A stretch of 41,429 nucleotides of DNA. It comes from Bryobacteraceae bacterium. Lineage in GTDB: Bacteria > Acidobacteriota > Terriglobia > Bryobacterales > Bryobacteraceae. How positions within the stretch are numbered: the stretch's first letter is position 1; each line of letters begins with the position of its first letter. The position numbers were made by a program, and so were the translations under genes. The stretch spans positions 1 through 41,429 of the forward strand of contig JANWXD010000033.1 in the NCBI GenBank assembly GCA_025055455.1. Reading direction: 5' to 3'. Shown here one piece after another: positions 25,382 to 34,044 of this stretch. The notes under the pieces were generated by a model. The model was not told the origin of the DNA. It made no database searches and was given only the letters and a program-made list of their open reading frames with translations.

Positions 25382-26311
25382 TCAAAGCTTCCGCGGCTCC
25401 TTGATTTCCGACTCGAGCATCACCGGCGCCGGTCCGGAGATGCCCCCATCTTTGCGCACACGCCAGAAGTGGACGATCATGAAGGTCGAGGCGATGATCG
25501 GGAGCGCCACGCAGTGCCAGATGTAGGCCCGCAACAACGCGTTGGCGTCCACGATGGAGCCGCCCAGCAGCCCGAACCGCACGTCGTTGAACGGCGTCAT
25601 GCCGAGCTGCGGCCCGAACGGCCCGTCGTGGCCCAGCAGCGGCGTCGCCCGCGCCATATTCGTCCCCACGGTCACCGCCCAGAAGCCGAGCTGGTCGTCC
25701 GGCAACAGGTACCCGGTGAAGCTCAACAGCAGCGTCAACACCAGCAAAATCACACCCACCACCCAGTTGAACTGCCGGGGTGGTTTGTAGGAGCCGGTCA
25801 AGAAGACGCGGAACATGTGCAGCTCCACGGTGATCACCATCAAATGCGCCGCCCAACGGTGCATGTTCCGCAACAGCTTGCCGAATGGCACGTCGTGTTC
25901 CAGATACAGGATGTCGCGGAAGGCCACCACCTTGGTGGGATGGTAGTAAAACATCAGCAGCACGCCCGTGAACACCAGCACGATGTAGAGATAAAAACTG
26001 ATGCCTCCCATGCCCCAGGTGTAGCTGTAGCGCACCGCGTCGCGGTTGATCTTGGCCGGATGCAGGTGCAGGAAGACGTTGGTCAGCACGCCGAGGGCGC
26101 GGCTGCGAGCCGTCTCGTCGTGCTTGACCCGAAACATCGACTTCCACAAGACCGTCTTCTGGGGCTGCTTGAGCGCTTTGATCTCCTCGATGGCGCGCTG
26201 GCGGATGGCTTTGGAATCTTCGAGCAGCGCCGCCAGCGTGGAGCGCCTGCCGTTGCCGGCCGGGGTCTTGGACTCCGGCGCCCCGCCGTTCTTTCCATCG
26301 GTGTCAGCCAT
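25382..26311 (-). CDS. Cytochrome b N-terminal subunit (b6-like)
   Basis: A 309-residue haem-carrying half of cytochrome b. The two haem pairs are His151/His165 ([11 protein letters not shown] and TVELHMF, 13 residues between) and His266/His281 (YIWHCVALP and MIVHFW, 14 residues between). The 14-residue spacing in the second pair is the b6f-type form. An N-terminal soluble extension of about 95 residues (to [10 protein letters not shown]) is longer than in standard b6. GGGAGGCAAACG-type sequence precedes the ATG: GGGAGG ends 6 nt upstream. The gene is 10 bp upstream of the C-terminal half. The complex transfers electrons from menaquinol or ubiquinol to the Rieske protein and cytochrome c. Confidence 0.92.
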   Translation of the reverse strand: MADTDGKNGGAPESKTPAGNGRRSTLAALLEDSKAIRQRAIEEIKALKQPQKTVLWKSMFRVKHDETARSRALGVLTNVFLHLHPAKINRDAVRYSYTWGMGGISFYLYIVLVFTGVLLMFYYHPTKVVAFRDILYLEHDVPFGKLLRNMHRWAAHLMVITVELHMFRVFLTGSYKPPRQFNWVVGVILLVLTLLLSFTGYLLPDDQLGFWAVTVGTNMARATPLLGHDGPFGPQLGMTPFNDVRFGLLGGSIVDANALLRAYIWHCVALPIIASTFMIVHFWRVRKDGGISGPAPVMLESEIKEPRKL

Positions 26312-26322
26312 CGTTTGCCTCC

Positions 26323-26922
26323 CTAGACCCGGATGATGGCGCCCGGGTCGTTGAACTCGGACCGCTCACCCTTCGGCCACTTGTACAGCCGGCTGAGATC
26401 GACCACGATCTGGCCGTCCACATCGAGCTCCACATGCGCCCGGTCCATGGGTCGGGGGGCCGGCCCTTCGAAGTTGATCCCTTCGCTGTCGTAGCCGCTG
26501 CCGTGACACGGACATTTGAATTTGTTCTCGCTCGGCTTCCAGTCCGGCGTGCAACCCAAATGCGTGCAAACGGCATAGATCACGAAGATGCCCTCGGTGT
26601 TGCGCACCACCCAGATGCGGTACTTGTTTTGGAACCGTGTGTCGACGCCGAAGTTGAAATCGGACGGGTAGCCGATCTTGAAGGTCGTCTTGGGCTCGAA
26701 CAGGGCGCGGGGGAAAAAGAACCGCAGAAACATCACGAAGTTCACCCCGAGGAAGCCGAGGATGGAAGCGGTCACGAACCGGCGCCGGCGCGCGATGACC
26801 TCCGGCTGCGGCTCCAGTTGCCGTGGCGTGCGGAACAAAGCCCGCAGCGCCTCCATCAGTCGGGGTTTGCGCCTGACCTGGCGCTCCACCGCTTCGGCGG
26901 GCTCAACGCTAGGAGCCGGCAT
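26323..26922 (-). CDS. Rieske [2Fe-2S] subunit of the quinol:cytochrome c oxidoreductase
   Basis: A 199-residue Rieske protein. A basic N terminus and one transmembrane helix (about 49-70, [20 protein letters not shown]) anchor the soluble head. The cluster ligands are Cys119/His121 in CTHLGC and Cys137/His140 in CPCHGSGY, with Cys124 and Cys139 available for the stabilising disulfide. The position of the stop, 11 bp before the cytochrome b gene, and the AGGAGG site 7 nt before the ATG mark it as first gene of the operon. It takes the second electron of quinol oxidation to the downstream cytochrome. Confidence 0.93.
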   Translation of the reverse strand: MPAPSVEPAEAVERQVRRKPRLMEALRALFRTPRQLEPQPEVIARRRRFVTASILGFLGVNFVMFLRFFFPRALFEPKTTFKIGYPSDFNFGVDTRFQNKYRIWVVRNTEGIFVIYAVCTHLGCTPDWKPSENKFKCPCHGSGYDSEGINFEGPAPRPMDRAHVELDVDGQIVVDLSRLYKWPKGERSEFNDPGAIIRV

Positions 26923-27081
26923 ACCTTGCCTCCTGAACTGTCAGGGAAAGGCAGGACTGCCCGGCCTTGTGCCTAAGGGATTAGTTGACAAACAGTGCGC
27001 TTTTCGATCTGGTCGTTTTGCATCCCCGAGCCGCAGGCGCCCAGTGGCAGCCCCTCTTTCCCAGTTTCATTCTTGTCTGAG

Positions 27082-27109
27082 ATTTTACACCCTCGGAGGA
27101 AAGATGCAA
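27082..27109 (-). promoter_or_regulatory. Candidate promoter of the Rieske/cytochrome b operon
   Basis: On the minus strand TTGCAT (27104-27109) and TAAAAT (27082-27087) are separated by 16 bp and resemble sigma-70 -35 and -10 boxes. A transcript would start near 27075 and carry a leader of about 150 nt before the Rieske ATG at 26922. The leader is long enough to hold regulatory structure, but I see no known riboswitch pattern. The gap 26923-27209 otherwise contains nothing that I recognise. Confidence 0.5.
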
Positions 27110-27209
27110 CTGCCCCCGTCAGGCCCTACAGCCAGCTCAGCGTCGCCGGGGCGCGACGGCTGAAGTTTGTTCCCCGCTGCGGGTCGAACGCCCCGTCGCG
27201 TAGCGCCGT

Positions 27210-27827
27210 TCAGAAGCTGAGCCCGAATTCCCCGAAGACATTGACCCAGCGGTCTTGCGTGCGAATGCCCGGCACTTCTCCTAGGGGGTCGCCTTCGGTG
27301 TGCCCCCGATAGACTTTGGAAGTCGCCCCGACCCAGAGGTGGCGCCCTGCGTCCAGTGCGAAACGCCCGCCCACCAGAGCGTAGTACCCCCACCCGCTCC
27401 GCGAACGGCACACTGGACACGCCACCCGGATATAGTCGCTCGGCTGGCTCAACCGCTCCGAATAGCGCAAGTATGCCCCGCCCCCGCCGCCGGACACGAG
27501 CACCCGCCCTGAAGCCAGCGGCAGGATGGCGCGGCCACCGAACGGCAGGAAGAACTGGTAGTCGCTGATCCGCAAGTACCCGAGACGCGTGGGCAGAAAG
27601 TCCCGGATGCGCGCGGCTCGAAACACCGTATCCAGCCCGATATCCGCCTGGAAATACCGGTGCCACCGATAGCCGTAGCCGACCGAAACGGCGCCGCTGT
27701 TGTTGAGCGGCCCGGCCAGCTGGCCGCGCGGTAGCCCGGCGCCCGCACCGGCCGTGATGTTGTGCTTGGGGTACCAGGACTGCCCCGCCAGCGGCAGTGC
27801 CACAAGCAAAACCCAGACCGCTCTCAT
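27210..27827 (-). CDS. Secreted, probable outer-membrane beta-barrel protein
   Basis: A 205-residue protein. I chose the ATG at 27827, which gives a clean signal peptide (MRAVWVLLVALPLAGQS); an upstream frame extends without one. The mature part has alternating hydrophobic strands with aromatic girdles, e.g. GAVSVGYGYRWHRYFQADIG, GRVLVSGGGGGAYLRYSERL and WVGATSKVYRGHTEG, and ends in the terminal phenylalanine pattern FGEFGLSF typical of outer-membrane barrels. The length fits an eight-stranded OmpW/OmpA-type barrel. A pair of cysteines (VACPVCRSR) is unusual in such a protein. Function unknown; it lies apart from the respiratory run, 287 bp upstream. Confidence 0.75.
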   Translation of the reverse strand: MRAVWVLLVALPLAGQSWYPKHNITAGAGAGLPRGQLAGPLNNSGAVSVGYGYRWHRYFQADIGLDTVFRAARIRDFLPTRLGYLRISDYQFFLPFGGRAILPLASGRVLVSGGGGGAYLRYSERLSQPSDYIRVACPVCRSRSGWGYYALVGGRFALDAGRHLWVGATSKVYRGHTEGDPLGEVPGIRTQDRWVNVFGEFGLSF

Positions 27828-27944
27828 GCTGCCATTTCTGACGGCCTCCGCGGACCGGTGGTTCCCATCAAGATGCACGGCGTACTCCCCCGCGTTCACC
27901 CCTCATTTTCTCCTAACAAGGCTCCGAAAGGTCATCAGCTGCTG

Positions 27945-27950
27945 TATAAT
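27945..27950 (+). promoter_or_regulatory. Candidate -10 box for the DUF1549/DUF1553 gene
   Basis: A perfect TATAAT preceded by TG, placed so that transcription would begin about 10 nt before the ATG at 27967. No matching -35 is seen. The gap between the divergent outer-membrane gene (27827) and 27967 is 139 bp and probably carries promoters for both. Confidence 0.5.
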
Positions 27951-27966
27951 CCCGTCAATTGCTGTC

Positions 27967-29892
27967 ATGACGGGGAAGGCTGGGTTGCGACGCGCTTTGC
28001 TTTGGACGACGGTCTTGGCAGCTCTGGCGTTCCTTGCGGGGCTTGCCTCGGCCCGGGATGAACTGTCCGACTCCGAGAGGCGGGTGGGACGCGACGACTG
28101 CACGTTCGCGGTCGATCGCGAAGATTACCTCACCCGAGAGTCCCGGCAACGGCGTGAGCTGTTCGAGCGGGTCCGCGCCTTCGCCAAGTCCGAACCTCAG
28201 CGCCTGGCGGCTGCCGCGGTGCCCGCCGACCGGATCCCTCGGCGCAACTTCATTGATGACGAAATTTTCGGCCGCTTGGCGGCGCGCGGGATCCCGTCGG
28301 CGCCCTTGGCCTCCGACGCCGAGTTCCTCCGTCGCGTCTCGCTGGACTTGACTGGGCGCTTGCCCACCCCGGAGCAGATCCGGTCCTTCCTGGCGGATCC
28401 GTCCCCGGATAAACGCGACCGCTTGATCGACCGGCTCCTGGACTCCCCCGAATTCGTGGACAAGTGGACGATGTGGCTCGGCGACTTGCTCGAAAATAAC
28501 GCCCAAGCCTCCAACTTCAGCCGCCAGATCAACGGGCGCAACGCCTTCCATCACTGGATTCGCTCGGCCATCGCCCAGGACAAGTCGTTCCGGGACATCG
28601 CCTACGAAACCATCTCGTGGCGGGGCAACAACTATGACAACGCCACGGGCGCGGTGAACTGGGCGGCGAGCGCGCGCACGCCCATGGGACCCATCCAGGA
28701 CACCTACGACGCCATGCTGGCCCGCACCGCCACGGTCTTCCTCGGCTTGGGCCATTACGATTGCCTGCTGTGCCACGACGGACGCGGACACCTGGAACAG
28801 GTCAGCCTGTGGGGCGCTCGCGCCACGCGGGCCGAAGCTTGGCGGATGGCGGCTTTCTTTTCGCGGATGAGCCTCAATACCCGGCGGGTTTCCCAGGACG
28901 ATTTCTATTACCTGAGCGTGGACGTCGGGGACGCCTCTTCCGGCAACTATGCGCTGAATACGAACTATGGCAACCGTCCGCCGCGCCGGCCCATCGGAAC
29001 GCTCACCAGCATCAACCCCGAATATCGTTTGCATCGCGCCACGCCCGCTGACGGCAACTGGCGCAAGGCCTTCGTGGACAACCTGATCCAGGATCCGATG
29101 TTCGCCCGCAATTGGGTCAACCGGATCTGGAAACAGATGTTCAACTACGGCTTGGCCGAGCCGGTGGACGCCCTGGATCCGGCGCGTTTGGACCCGGACA
29201 AACCCCCGAGCGAACCGTGGACTTTTCAGACTGCTCATCCGGTGTTGCTCGAGCGCTTGGCCGGCGAGTTCCGCAATCTCGACTTCCATCTGCGGCCGTT
29301 CCTCCGGCTGCTGGCTCAATCCTCGGCCTATCAGCTCAGCGCGCGCTACGACGGGGAGTGGAAGCTCGACTATGTGCCGTTGTTCGCGCGGCGCTATCCG
29401 AGGCGCCTGGAAGGCGAAGAAATCCACGACGCCATCGCTCAGGCCACCGGGGTCCTCGGCCGTTACACCGTGCAAGGCTGGACGGAACCGGTGCTGTGGG
29501 CCATGCAATTGCCGGAGCCGGTCGAACCTCGGTCCAACCGGGCGGTGGCCAATTTCATGAACGCCTTCTTCCGCGGCAACCGCGACACGCAGCAGCGCAG
29601 CCAGTCCGGCTCCATCCTGCAACAGTTGAATCTGATGAACGACAACTTCGTCTTGAGCCGCGTGCGTGTCTCCGCCTCGCCGACGCTGCAAGCCGTGGCC
29701 CAGCTTCCCACAAACGGCGCAGCGCTCGACGAGCTGTTCTTGCTGTTTCTCGGCCGGCTGCCGACCGCCACCGAGCGGGCCGCGGGGCTAGCCCACTTGG
29801 ACAAGGCCGCCTCGACGGCCCAACGCCGCGCCGCCATCGAAGACTTGGCCTGGGTGTGCATCAACAAGACCGACTTCTTGTTCAGCTACTGA
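27967..29892 (+). CDS. DUF1549/DUF1553 domain protein with haem-type CXXCH motif
   Basis: A 641-residue secreted protein. A signal peptide (RRALLWTTVLAALAFLAGLA) is followed by the DUF1549 domain: FIDDEIFGRLAARGIPSAPL, RVSLDLTGRLPTPEQIRSFL and DSPEFVDKWTMWLGDLLE. It has one CXXCH motif (YDCLLCHDGRGHLE, about residue 266), where the family usually has CLGCHDHK. The DUF1553 region follows with FVDNLIQDPMFARNWVNRIW, LDFHLRPFLRLLAQSSAYQL and LQQLNLMNDNFV. Paired DUF1549-DUF1553/DUF1501 genes are abundant in Planctomycetes and acidobacteria, with roles in surface or polysaccharide processing suggested but not established. It is 13 bp upstream of the DUF1501 gene. The chosen ATG excludes an upstream open frame that has no signal peptide. 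Confidence 0.88.
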   Translation: MTGKAGLRRALLWTTVLAALAFLAGLASARDELSDSERRVGRDDCTFAVDREDYLTRESRQRRELFERVRAFAKSEPQRLAAAAVPADRIPRRNFIDDEIFGRLAARGIPSAPLASDAEFLRRVSLDLTGRLPTPEQIRSFLADPSPDKRDRLIDRLLDSPEFVDKWTMWLGDLLENNAQASNFSRQINGRNAFHHWIRSAIAQDKSFRDIAYETISWRGNNYDNATGAVNWAASARTPMGPIQDTYDAMLARTATVFLGLGHYDCLLCHDGRGHLEQVSLWGARATRAEAWRMAAFFSRMSLNTRRVSQDDFYYLSVDVGDASSGNYALNTNYGNRPPRRPIGTLTSINPEYRLHRATPADGNWRKAFVDNLIQDPMFARNWVNRIWKQMFNYGLAEPVDALDPARLDPDKPPSEPWTFQTAHPVLLERLAGEFRNLDFHLRPFLRLLAQSSAYQLSARYDGEWKLDYVPLFARRYPRRLEGEEIHDAIAQATGVLGRYTVQGWTEPVLWAMQLPEPVEPRSNRAVANFMNAFFRGNRDTQQRSQSGSILQQLNLMNDNFVLSRVRVSASPTLQAVAQLPTNGAALDELFLLFLGRLPTATERAAGLAHLDKAASTAQRRAAIEDLAWVCINKTDFLFSY

Positions 29893-29905
29893 GGGCAAAG
29901 CCGCC

Positions 29906-31297
29906 ATGAAAGACCGATTCGGATTGGATTGGGGCGGGATTTCCGGAACCAATTTCTGGAGCCGCCCGGAGATCGGGCGCCGGGTCTTTTTCCGCCACCT
30001 CGCCGCCGCCGTCGGCGGTTATTTTTTGCTGCCCGGACGCTCTCCGGAAACCGTCGCGCACGCGGCGGTCACGCCGATCGCTAAAGCGAAAAACTGCATC
30101 TTCATCCTGCTGGCCGGCGGACCGAGTCACATCGACACCTTTGACTTGAAGGAAGGCCCGTGGACGCCGCGGGAGTTCAACCCCACAACGTATGGCGAGA
30201 TTCGCTTCCCTCAAGGATTGATGCCCACGCTGGCCGAGCACATCGAATCGCTAGCCTTGCTGCGCTCGGTCCGCGCCTGGGCGGCCGTCCACGGACTGGC
30301 CCAGACCTGGGTGCAGATCGGCCGCAATCCCACCAGCGCCCTGGGCAAGATCGCGCCTCACATCGGCTCGGTCGTCTCCCTGGAGCTCGGGCCCAAGAGC
30401 GAAAAACAGATAATGCCCGCTTTTGTTTCGCTCAACACCAGCGGCGGCGTCGGTGCGGGATACCTGCCTGCGGAGCACTCGCCGTTCTTCGTCTCCCCGA
30501 CCGGCGGGGGCCTCGGCAATACCACTCACCGGCCCGAAGGGCGCGACGACCCCAGCCGCTTCGACGTGCGCTACCAGCTGCTGCTGCAAATGGACTCGGA
30601 ATGGCGCGCCGGTCCGGATCTGGGCGCGGGGCCGGCCGAGAGCGCCGTCTTCCGCGAGCGGGCCCGCGCGCTCATGTACAACCCGGTTGTCGAAGGCATC
30701 TTCACGTTCAGCGCCGAGGAGCGAGCGCGGTACGGAAATAACTCCTTTGGCAACGCGTGCATCACCGCCCGCAACCTGCTCCGCGCCGGACTCGGCACCC
30801 GCTTCGTCCAGATCACGCTGGGGGGCTGGGACAACCACTCGGCGATCTACACCACCGCGCTCAATGCCGCGAACGAAAATTCGCTCGCCCGGCAGTTCGA
30901 CAAGGCGCTGGGCACACTGATCGCCGACCTCAAAGCGGACGGCACGTTCGATCACACGCTGATCGTGGCCATGGGCGAATTCGGCCGCACGGTCGGACCG
31001 CTCAACGCTCAGAACGGCCGCGACCACTTCTTGCAGCAGACCGTCTTGATGGCCGGGGCGGGCATCCGCGGCGGCCGCGTCATCGGCGCCACCGACGCTC
31101 AAGGCAGCGCTACGACCGAACCGGGCTGGTCGCGCCAGCGGGACATTCGACCCGAGGACATCGAGGCGACCATTTACTCCGCTCTCGGCATTGACTGGAC
31201 CACGGTGCGCTACGACGACCCGTTGGGCCGCGGCTTCGAGTATGTGCCCTTCTCCGACCGCGACCTCTACGGGCCGGTGCACGAGCTCTGGAGCTAG
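29906..31297 (+). CDS. DUF1501 (sulfatase-fold-like) protein
   Basis: A 463-residue DUF1501 protein of the alkaline-phosphatase/sulfatase-like superfamily. The N terminus contains a Tat-like segment (GRRVFFRHLAAAVGGYFLLP). Core motifs are NCIFILLAGGPSHIDTFDLK (metal-site Asp), WAAVHGLAQTWVQ, TLGGWDNHSAIYTTAL and VAMGEFGRTVGPLNAQNGRDHF, in which Asp/His residues could bind metal. Family members usually stand with DUF1549/DUF1553 partners, as here. The stop codon (31295-31297) is immediately followed by the stop codon of the convergent rhamnulokinase, with no bases between and no terminator hairpin. Biochemical function unknown. Confidence 0.88.
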   Translation: MKDRFGLDWGGISGTNFWSRPEIGRRVFFRHLAAAVGGYFLLPGRSPETVAHAAVTPIAKAKNCIFILLAGGPSHIDTFDLKEGPWTPREFNPTTYGEIRFPQGLMPTLAEHIESLALLRSVRAWAAVHGLAQTWVQIGRNPTSALGKIAPHIGSVVSLELGPKSEKQIMPAFVSLNTSGGVGAGYLPAEHSPFFVSPTGGGLGNTTHRPEGRDDPSRFDVRYQLLLQMDSEWRAGPDLGAGPAESAVFRERARALMYNPVVEGIFTFSAEERARYGNNSFGNACITARNLLRAGLGTRFVQITLGGWDNHSAIYTTALNAANENSLARQFDKALGTLIADLKADGTFDHTLIVAMGEFGRTVGPLNAQNGRDHFLQQTVLMAGAGIRGGRVIGATDAQGSATTEPGWSRQRDIRPEDIEATIYSALGIDWTTVRYDDPLGRGFEYVPFSDRDLYGPVHELWS

Positions 31298-32770
31298 TCA
31301 GGCGCGGGCTTCGCTCAGACGCAGAAAACGCTCGTAGGCTGCCTCCCACCGCGAGTCAGCCCGGGGTTCGAAAGTGGTCAGATCGAAGGAGCGCCGCACC
31401 AGCTCCCGCGCCTCCTCCAAACTCCTCAGCAGGCCGGCTCCCATCGCTTGCACGAGGACGTTGCCCGCAGCGGTGGCCTCCGCGGGTCCGGCGATGACCA
31501 CGCGCCCCGTGGCGTCGGCCGCCAGTTGGTTGAGTAGCTCGTTGCGCGAGCCGCCCCCCACGATGTGAATCGTCTCGAGCCTTCTTCCCAGCAGGGATTC
31601 CAGGTTTTCCAGCACCTGCCGGTAGCGCAAGGCGAGGCTCTCGAGGATCGTGCGGCAGAACTGTCCCGGCGTTTGCGGCGGGGGCTGGTTGGTGGCGCGG
31701 CAGAACGCAGCGATTTTGGCCGGCATGTCCCCCGGATGCAGAAATGCGTCTGGCTGGATCAGGGGTCCGAAAGGCGGCGCTGCTGCCGCCATGCGCGCCA
31801 GCTGCTCGTAGGTATAGTCAGCGCCTTCGAGAGCCCAGGCGCGCCGGCACTCCTGAAGCAGCCACATGCCGGCAATGTTTTTGAGAAACCGGATTCGCCC
31901 GGCCGCGCCAATTTCATTGGTGAAATTCAGCGCGAGCGACTGCGCGTTGATCACCGGCTTGTCGAGCTCCACACCCATCAGGGACCAGGTCCCCGAACTG
32001 ATGTAGCACCAGCCGTCGCCCCTGGCGGGCACCGCCGCCACGGCGGAAGCTGTGTCGTGACACGCGGTGGCGTAGACCGGCGCAGCGGCCAGTCCGGCGG
32101 CTTCGGCAACATGCGGCAACAGGGATCCGAGTCGCGTGCCCGGCGGAACGATTTCCGGCAGGATGCGCGACGGCAGGCCCAGCCGATCGAACAGTTCGGT
32201 CGCCCAGCGTCCCGCCACCGGATTGTAGAACTGCGAAGTGCTCGCGATGGTTAGCTCGGAGCGCTGCACGCCGGTAAGCCAGTAGTTGAACAGATCCGGC
32301 ATGAAGAGCAGTTTGTCGGCCACCTCCAGCGCCGGCGAACTGGCGAGCTTCATGCTGTAGAGCTGGTAGAGGCTGTTGAGCTGCAGGAATTGGATGCCGG
32401 TCTGGGCGAATATCTCCTCCCGCGGCACGACGGCGAAGGTGCGCTCCAGCATCCCGTCGTTGCGCGAGTCGCGGTAGTGCATGGGATTGGCCACCAGGGT
32501 CCCGTCGCGCGCCAGCAGGGCGAAATCCACGCCCCAAGTGTCGACGCCGATGCCGTCGAGCTGGAGCCGGCGCTCGCGACCGGCCAAGGCCAAGCCCAGC
32601 TGGATTTCGTAAAACAGCCGGAAGCTGTCCCAGTACAGGCCAGTCGGCAGCCGGACGGGAACGTTGGGGAAGCGGTGCAATTCCTCCAGTGTCAGCCGCG
32701 AATCGGAAATCGAGCCGAGAATCGCCCGTCCGCTTTCCGCCCCGAGATCGAACGCCAGGTAGTGCCTCAT
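31298..32770 (-). CDS. rhaB: L-rhamnulokinase (FGGY family)
   Basis: A 490-residue FGGY carbohydrate kinase; I chose the ATG at 32770 (MRHYLAFDLGAESGRAILGS). RhaB-type motifs are present: the ATP-phosphate loop in DLGAESGRAILG, IGVDTWGVDFALLARDGTLV with the catalytic base region, NPMHYRDSRNDGM, ATACHDTASAVAAVPA, YISSGTWSLMGVELDKPVIN and HIVGGGSRNELLNQLAADAT. It phosphorylates L-rhamnulose at O1, in the rhamnose pathway. It is not next to an isomerase or aldolase here. A relaxed member acting on another ketose is possible. It lies 118 bp downstream of the three-gene ATPase cassette and converges on DUF1501. Confidence 0.88.
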   Translation of the reverse strand: MRHYLAFDLGAESGRAILGSISDSRLTLEELHRFPNVPVRLPTGLYWDSFRLFYEIQLGLALAGRERRLQLDGIGVDTWGVDFALLARDGTLVANPMHYRDSRNDGMLERTFAVVPREEIFAQTGIQFLQLNSLYQLYSMKLASSPALEVADKLLFMPDLFNYWLTGVQRSELTIASTSQFYNPVAGRWATELFDRLGLPSRILPEIVPPGTRLGSLLPHVAEAAGLAAAPVYATACHDTASAVAAVPARGDGWCYISSGTWSLMGVELDKPVINAQSLALNFTNEIGAAGRIRFLKNIAGMWLLQECRRAWALEGADYTYEQLARMAAAAPPFGPLIQPDAFLHPGDMPAKIAAFCRATNQPPPQTPGQFCRTILESLALRYRQVLENLESLLGRRLETIHIVGGGSRNELLNQLAADATGRVVIAGPAEATAAGNVLVQAMGAGLLRSLEEARELVRRSFDLTTFEPRADSRWEAAYERFLRLSEARA

Positions 32771-32888
32771 AAGAATCGATCGGCTTGGCGCCCCGCCCTC
32801 TTGCTGGCCGGTATTTTTACTCCCGGTACGGCCTCCGGAGGCACCAAGGCAGAGCCAGAGCATGCATCCTTCATCGCCAGACTTCCAA

Positions 32889-33457
32889 TCATAATCCGGC
32901 TGGATGCGCGGGCCGGCGACCCATCACGGCTTGTCCGAGGACCGGCTCAAACACAAACAGAATTCGGTCGAGCACCTCGAACGGCGTTAGAACAGGCGAC
33001 GGAACCCGGACGTTGTAAATGTTCGGGTGCAAATGACACCGGGGCTCGATTAGTGGGTCATGGTGCCCGTCCCGTCGCAGCTCGAAGCGTGCAAAGCCCG
33101 CATCCCAGTTGAGTTGAAAGCGGTAAGCAACGAGCTCAGAATACTCTCTTCTGTCTCGTACTGTGATCCCGAAGCTAAGGCGCGCTCCGGAGGGGGTGAG
33201 AAATGCTCCGGTGTTGGGCCTTTATCAATCTGAGGGCCGAGCTCAATCACCGCCAGACCGCCTGAGTCAGGACCGTGGATCTTGATCAAGTCGTACACAT
33301 TGGTTTGAATTCCTGACTCCTCGGTATAGCGATGCAAATAAGCGCGCAGTAGGCTGAACAATCGCTTCGGCGGTTCCACTCGGACCTGAGCGCGGTGCGC
33401 TTCCAGTCGTATGTCTAGTTCCTTGGCGCGCTCCAGGGCCTCATCGCGAATCGTCAC
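32889..33457 (-). pseudogene. Third cassette gene, unknown protein interrupted by one frameshift
   Basis: Reading from the GTG at 33457 (VTIRDEALERAKELDIRLEA) gives about 80 clean residues (LFSLLRAYLHRYTEESGIQT; GGLAVIELGPQIDKGP), then the frame degenerates and stops at 33050. Shifting by one base at the G-run 33216-33218 restores a protein-like text that continues past that false stop: NTGAFLTPSGARLSFGITVR, YRFQLNWDAGFARFELRRDG, IEPRCHLHPNIYNVRVPSPV and LTPFEVLDRILFVFEP, ending at TGA 32889-32891. One missing base accounts for it. The restored length is about 189 residues. The GTG overlaps the upstream gene by 4 nt. The C-terminal part has histidine and aromatic motifs that remind me of small TumE/DUF6516-like toxin-associated domains, but I cannot assign it. 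Confidence 0.75.
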
Positions 33458-34044
33458 ACCAGGTCCCCGCGGCCAAGGAGCACGAGCCACTCGGCGAACT
33501 CCGGGTCACGCGGCAATTCACCGGCCTGCGCTCGCCGGATGACCTCCTGGTCGGTCAAGCCATAATGCTCCGCAAGGACCTGGAGCCGCTTTGTTCGCTC
33601 CTGCTCCGTCATCAACCCCCCTTCGGGCCCCAGCTCGAAGAAACTCCGGCCGATAAGACTCCGCAAATTCGGCGCATAACGGCACAAGGTATTCGCGTCC
33701 TTCTTCGAGAGCCAGAAAACGACCGGCCCTTCGCGTTGCAGTACATCCCGGTGAATGTCAAGAGCCTGCCAGTCCTCCTGGCTGAAGCTCTCGAAGCCGT
33801 AAACGACAACGATATCGTCCGGCGGGCTCTCGAGGACCTCCCTGATTTCGAGCGGCTCCCGCCCTGCGACCGAGAGAACTCGAGTCTGCCGATTCGTCAA
33901 GCTTTCCAGTTCCGCACATAGCCGCTCCAGTTCTGAGGGCTCGGGGGTCGAATGTGAACCGATGACCGCTACCCAGGTGGCCGAACCGCGTAGTTCAATC
34001 CGTCGTGCTATTTCGAACGCCGGCCCCTGCGCAAATCTATTCAT
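33454..34044 (-). CDS. Unknown protein with STAND-accessory-like segment
   Basis: A 196-residue cytosolic protein; the start ATG at 34044 (MNRFAQGPAFEIARRIELRG) overlaps the ATPase gene end by 8 nt. Residues 76-115 read DDIVVVYGFESFSQEDWQAL, DIHRDVLQREGPVVFWLSKK and then APNLRSLIGRSFFEL. This pattern (a Leu/Ile-x-x-Arg, bulky Pro-Val-Val-Phe-Trp-Leu, then a downstream Ala-Pro-x-Leu) resembles a segment I recall N-terminal to the NTPase in many bacterial STAND/TPR proteins. That is recollection, not a search. Its C terminus (LAEHYGLTDQEVIRRAQAGE) looks helical. No catalytic motif is obvious. It is probably a functional partner of the upstream ATPase. Confidence 0.7.
   Translation of the reverse strand: MNRFAQGPAFEIARRIELRGSATWVAVIGSHSTPEPSELERLCAELESLTNRQTRVLSVAGREPLEIREVLESPPDDIVVVYGFESFSQEDWQALDIHRDVLQREGPVVFWLSKKDANTLCRYAPNLRSLIGRSFFELGPEGGLMTEQERTKRLQVLAEHYGLTDQEVIRRAQAGELPRDPEFAEWLVLLGRGDLV

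Noticed and set aside
33050-33457. A 135-residue protein ending in GTMTH as the complete third cassette gene
   Set aside because: The last part is out of frame with a better coding reading that continues to 32889; the short form is likely the result of the frameshift.
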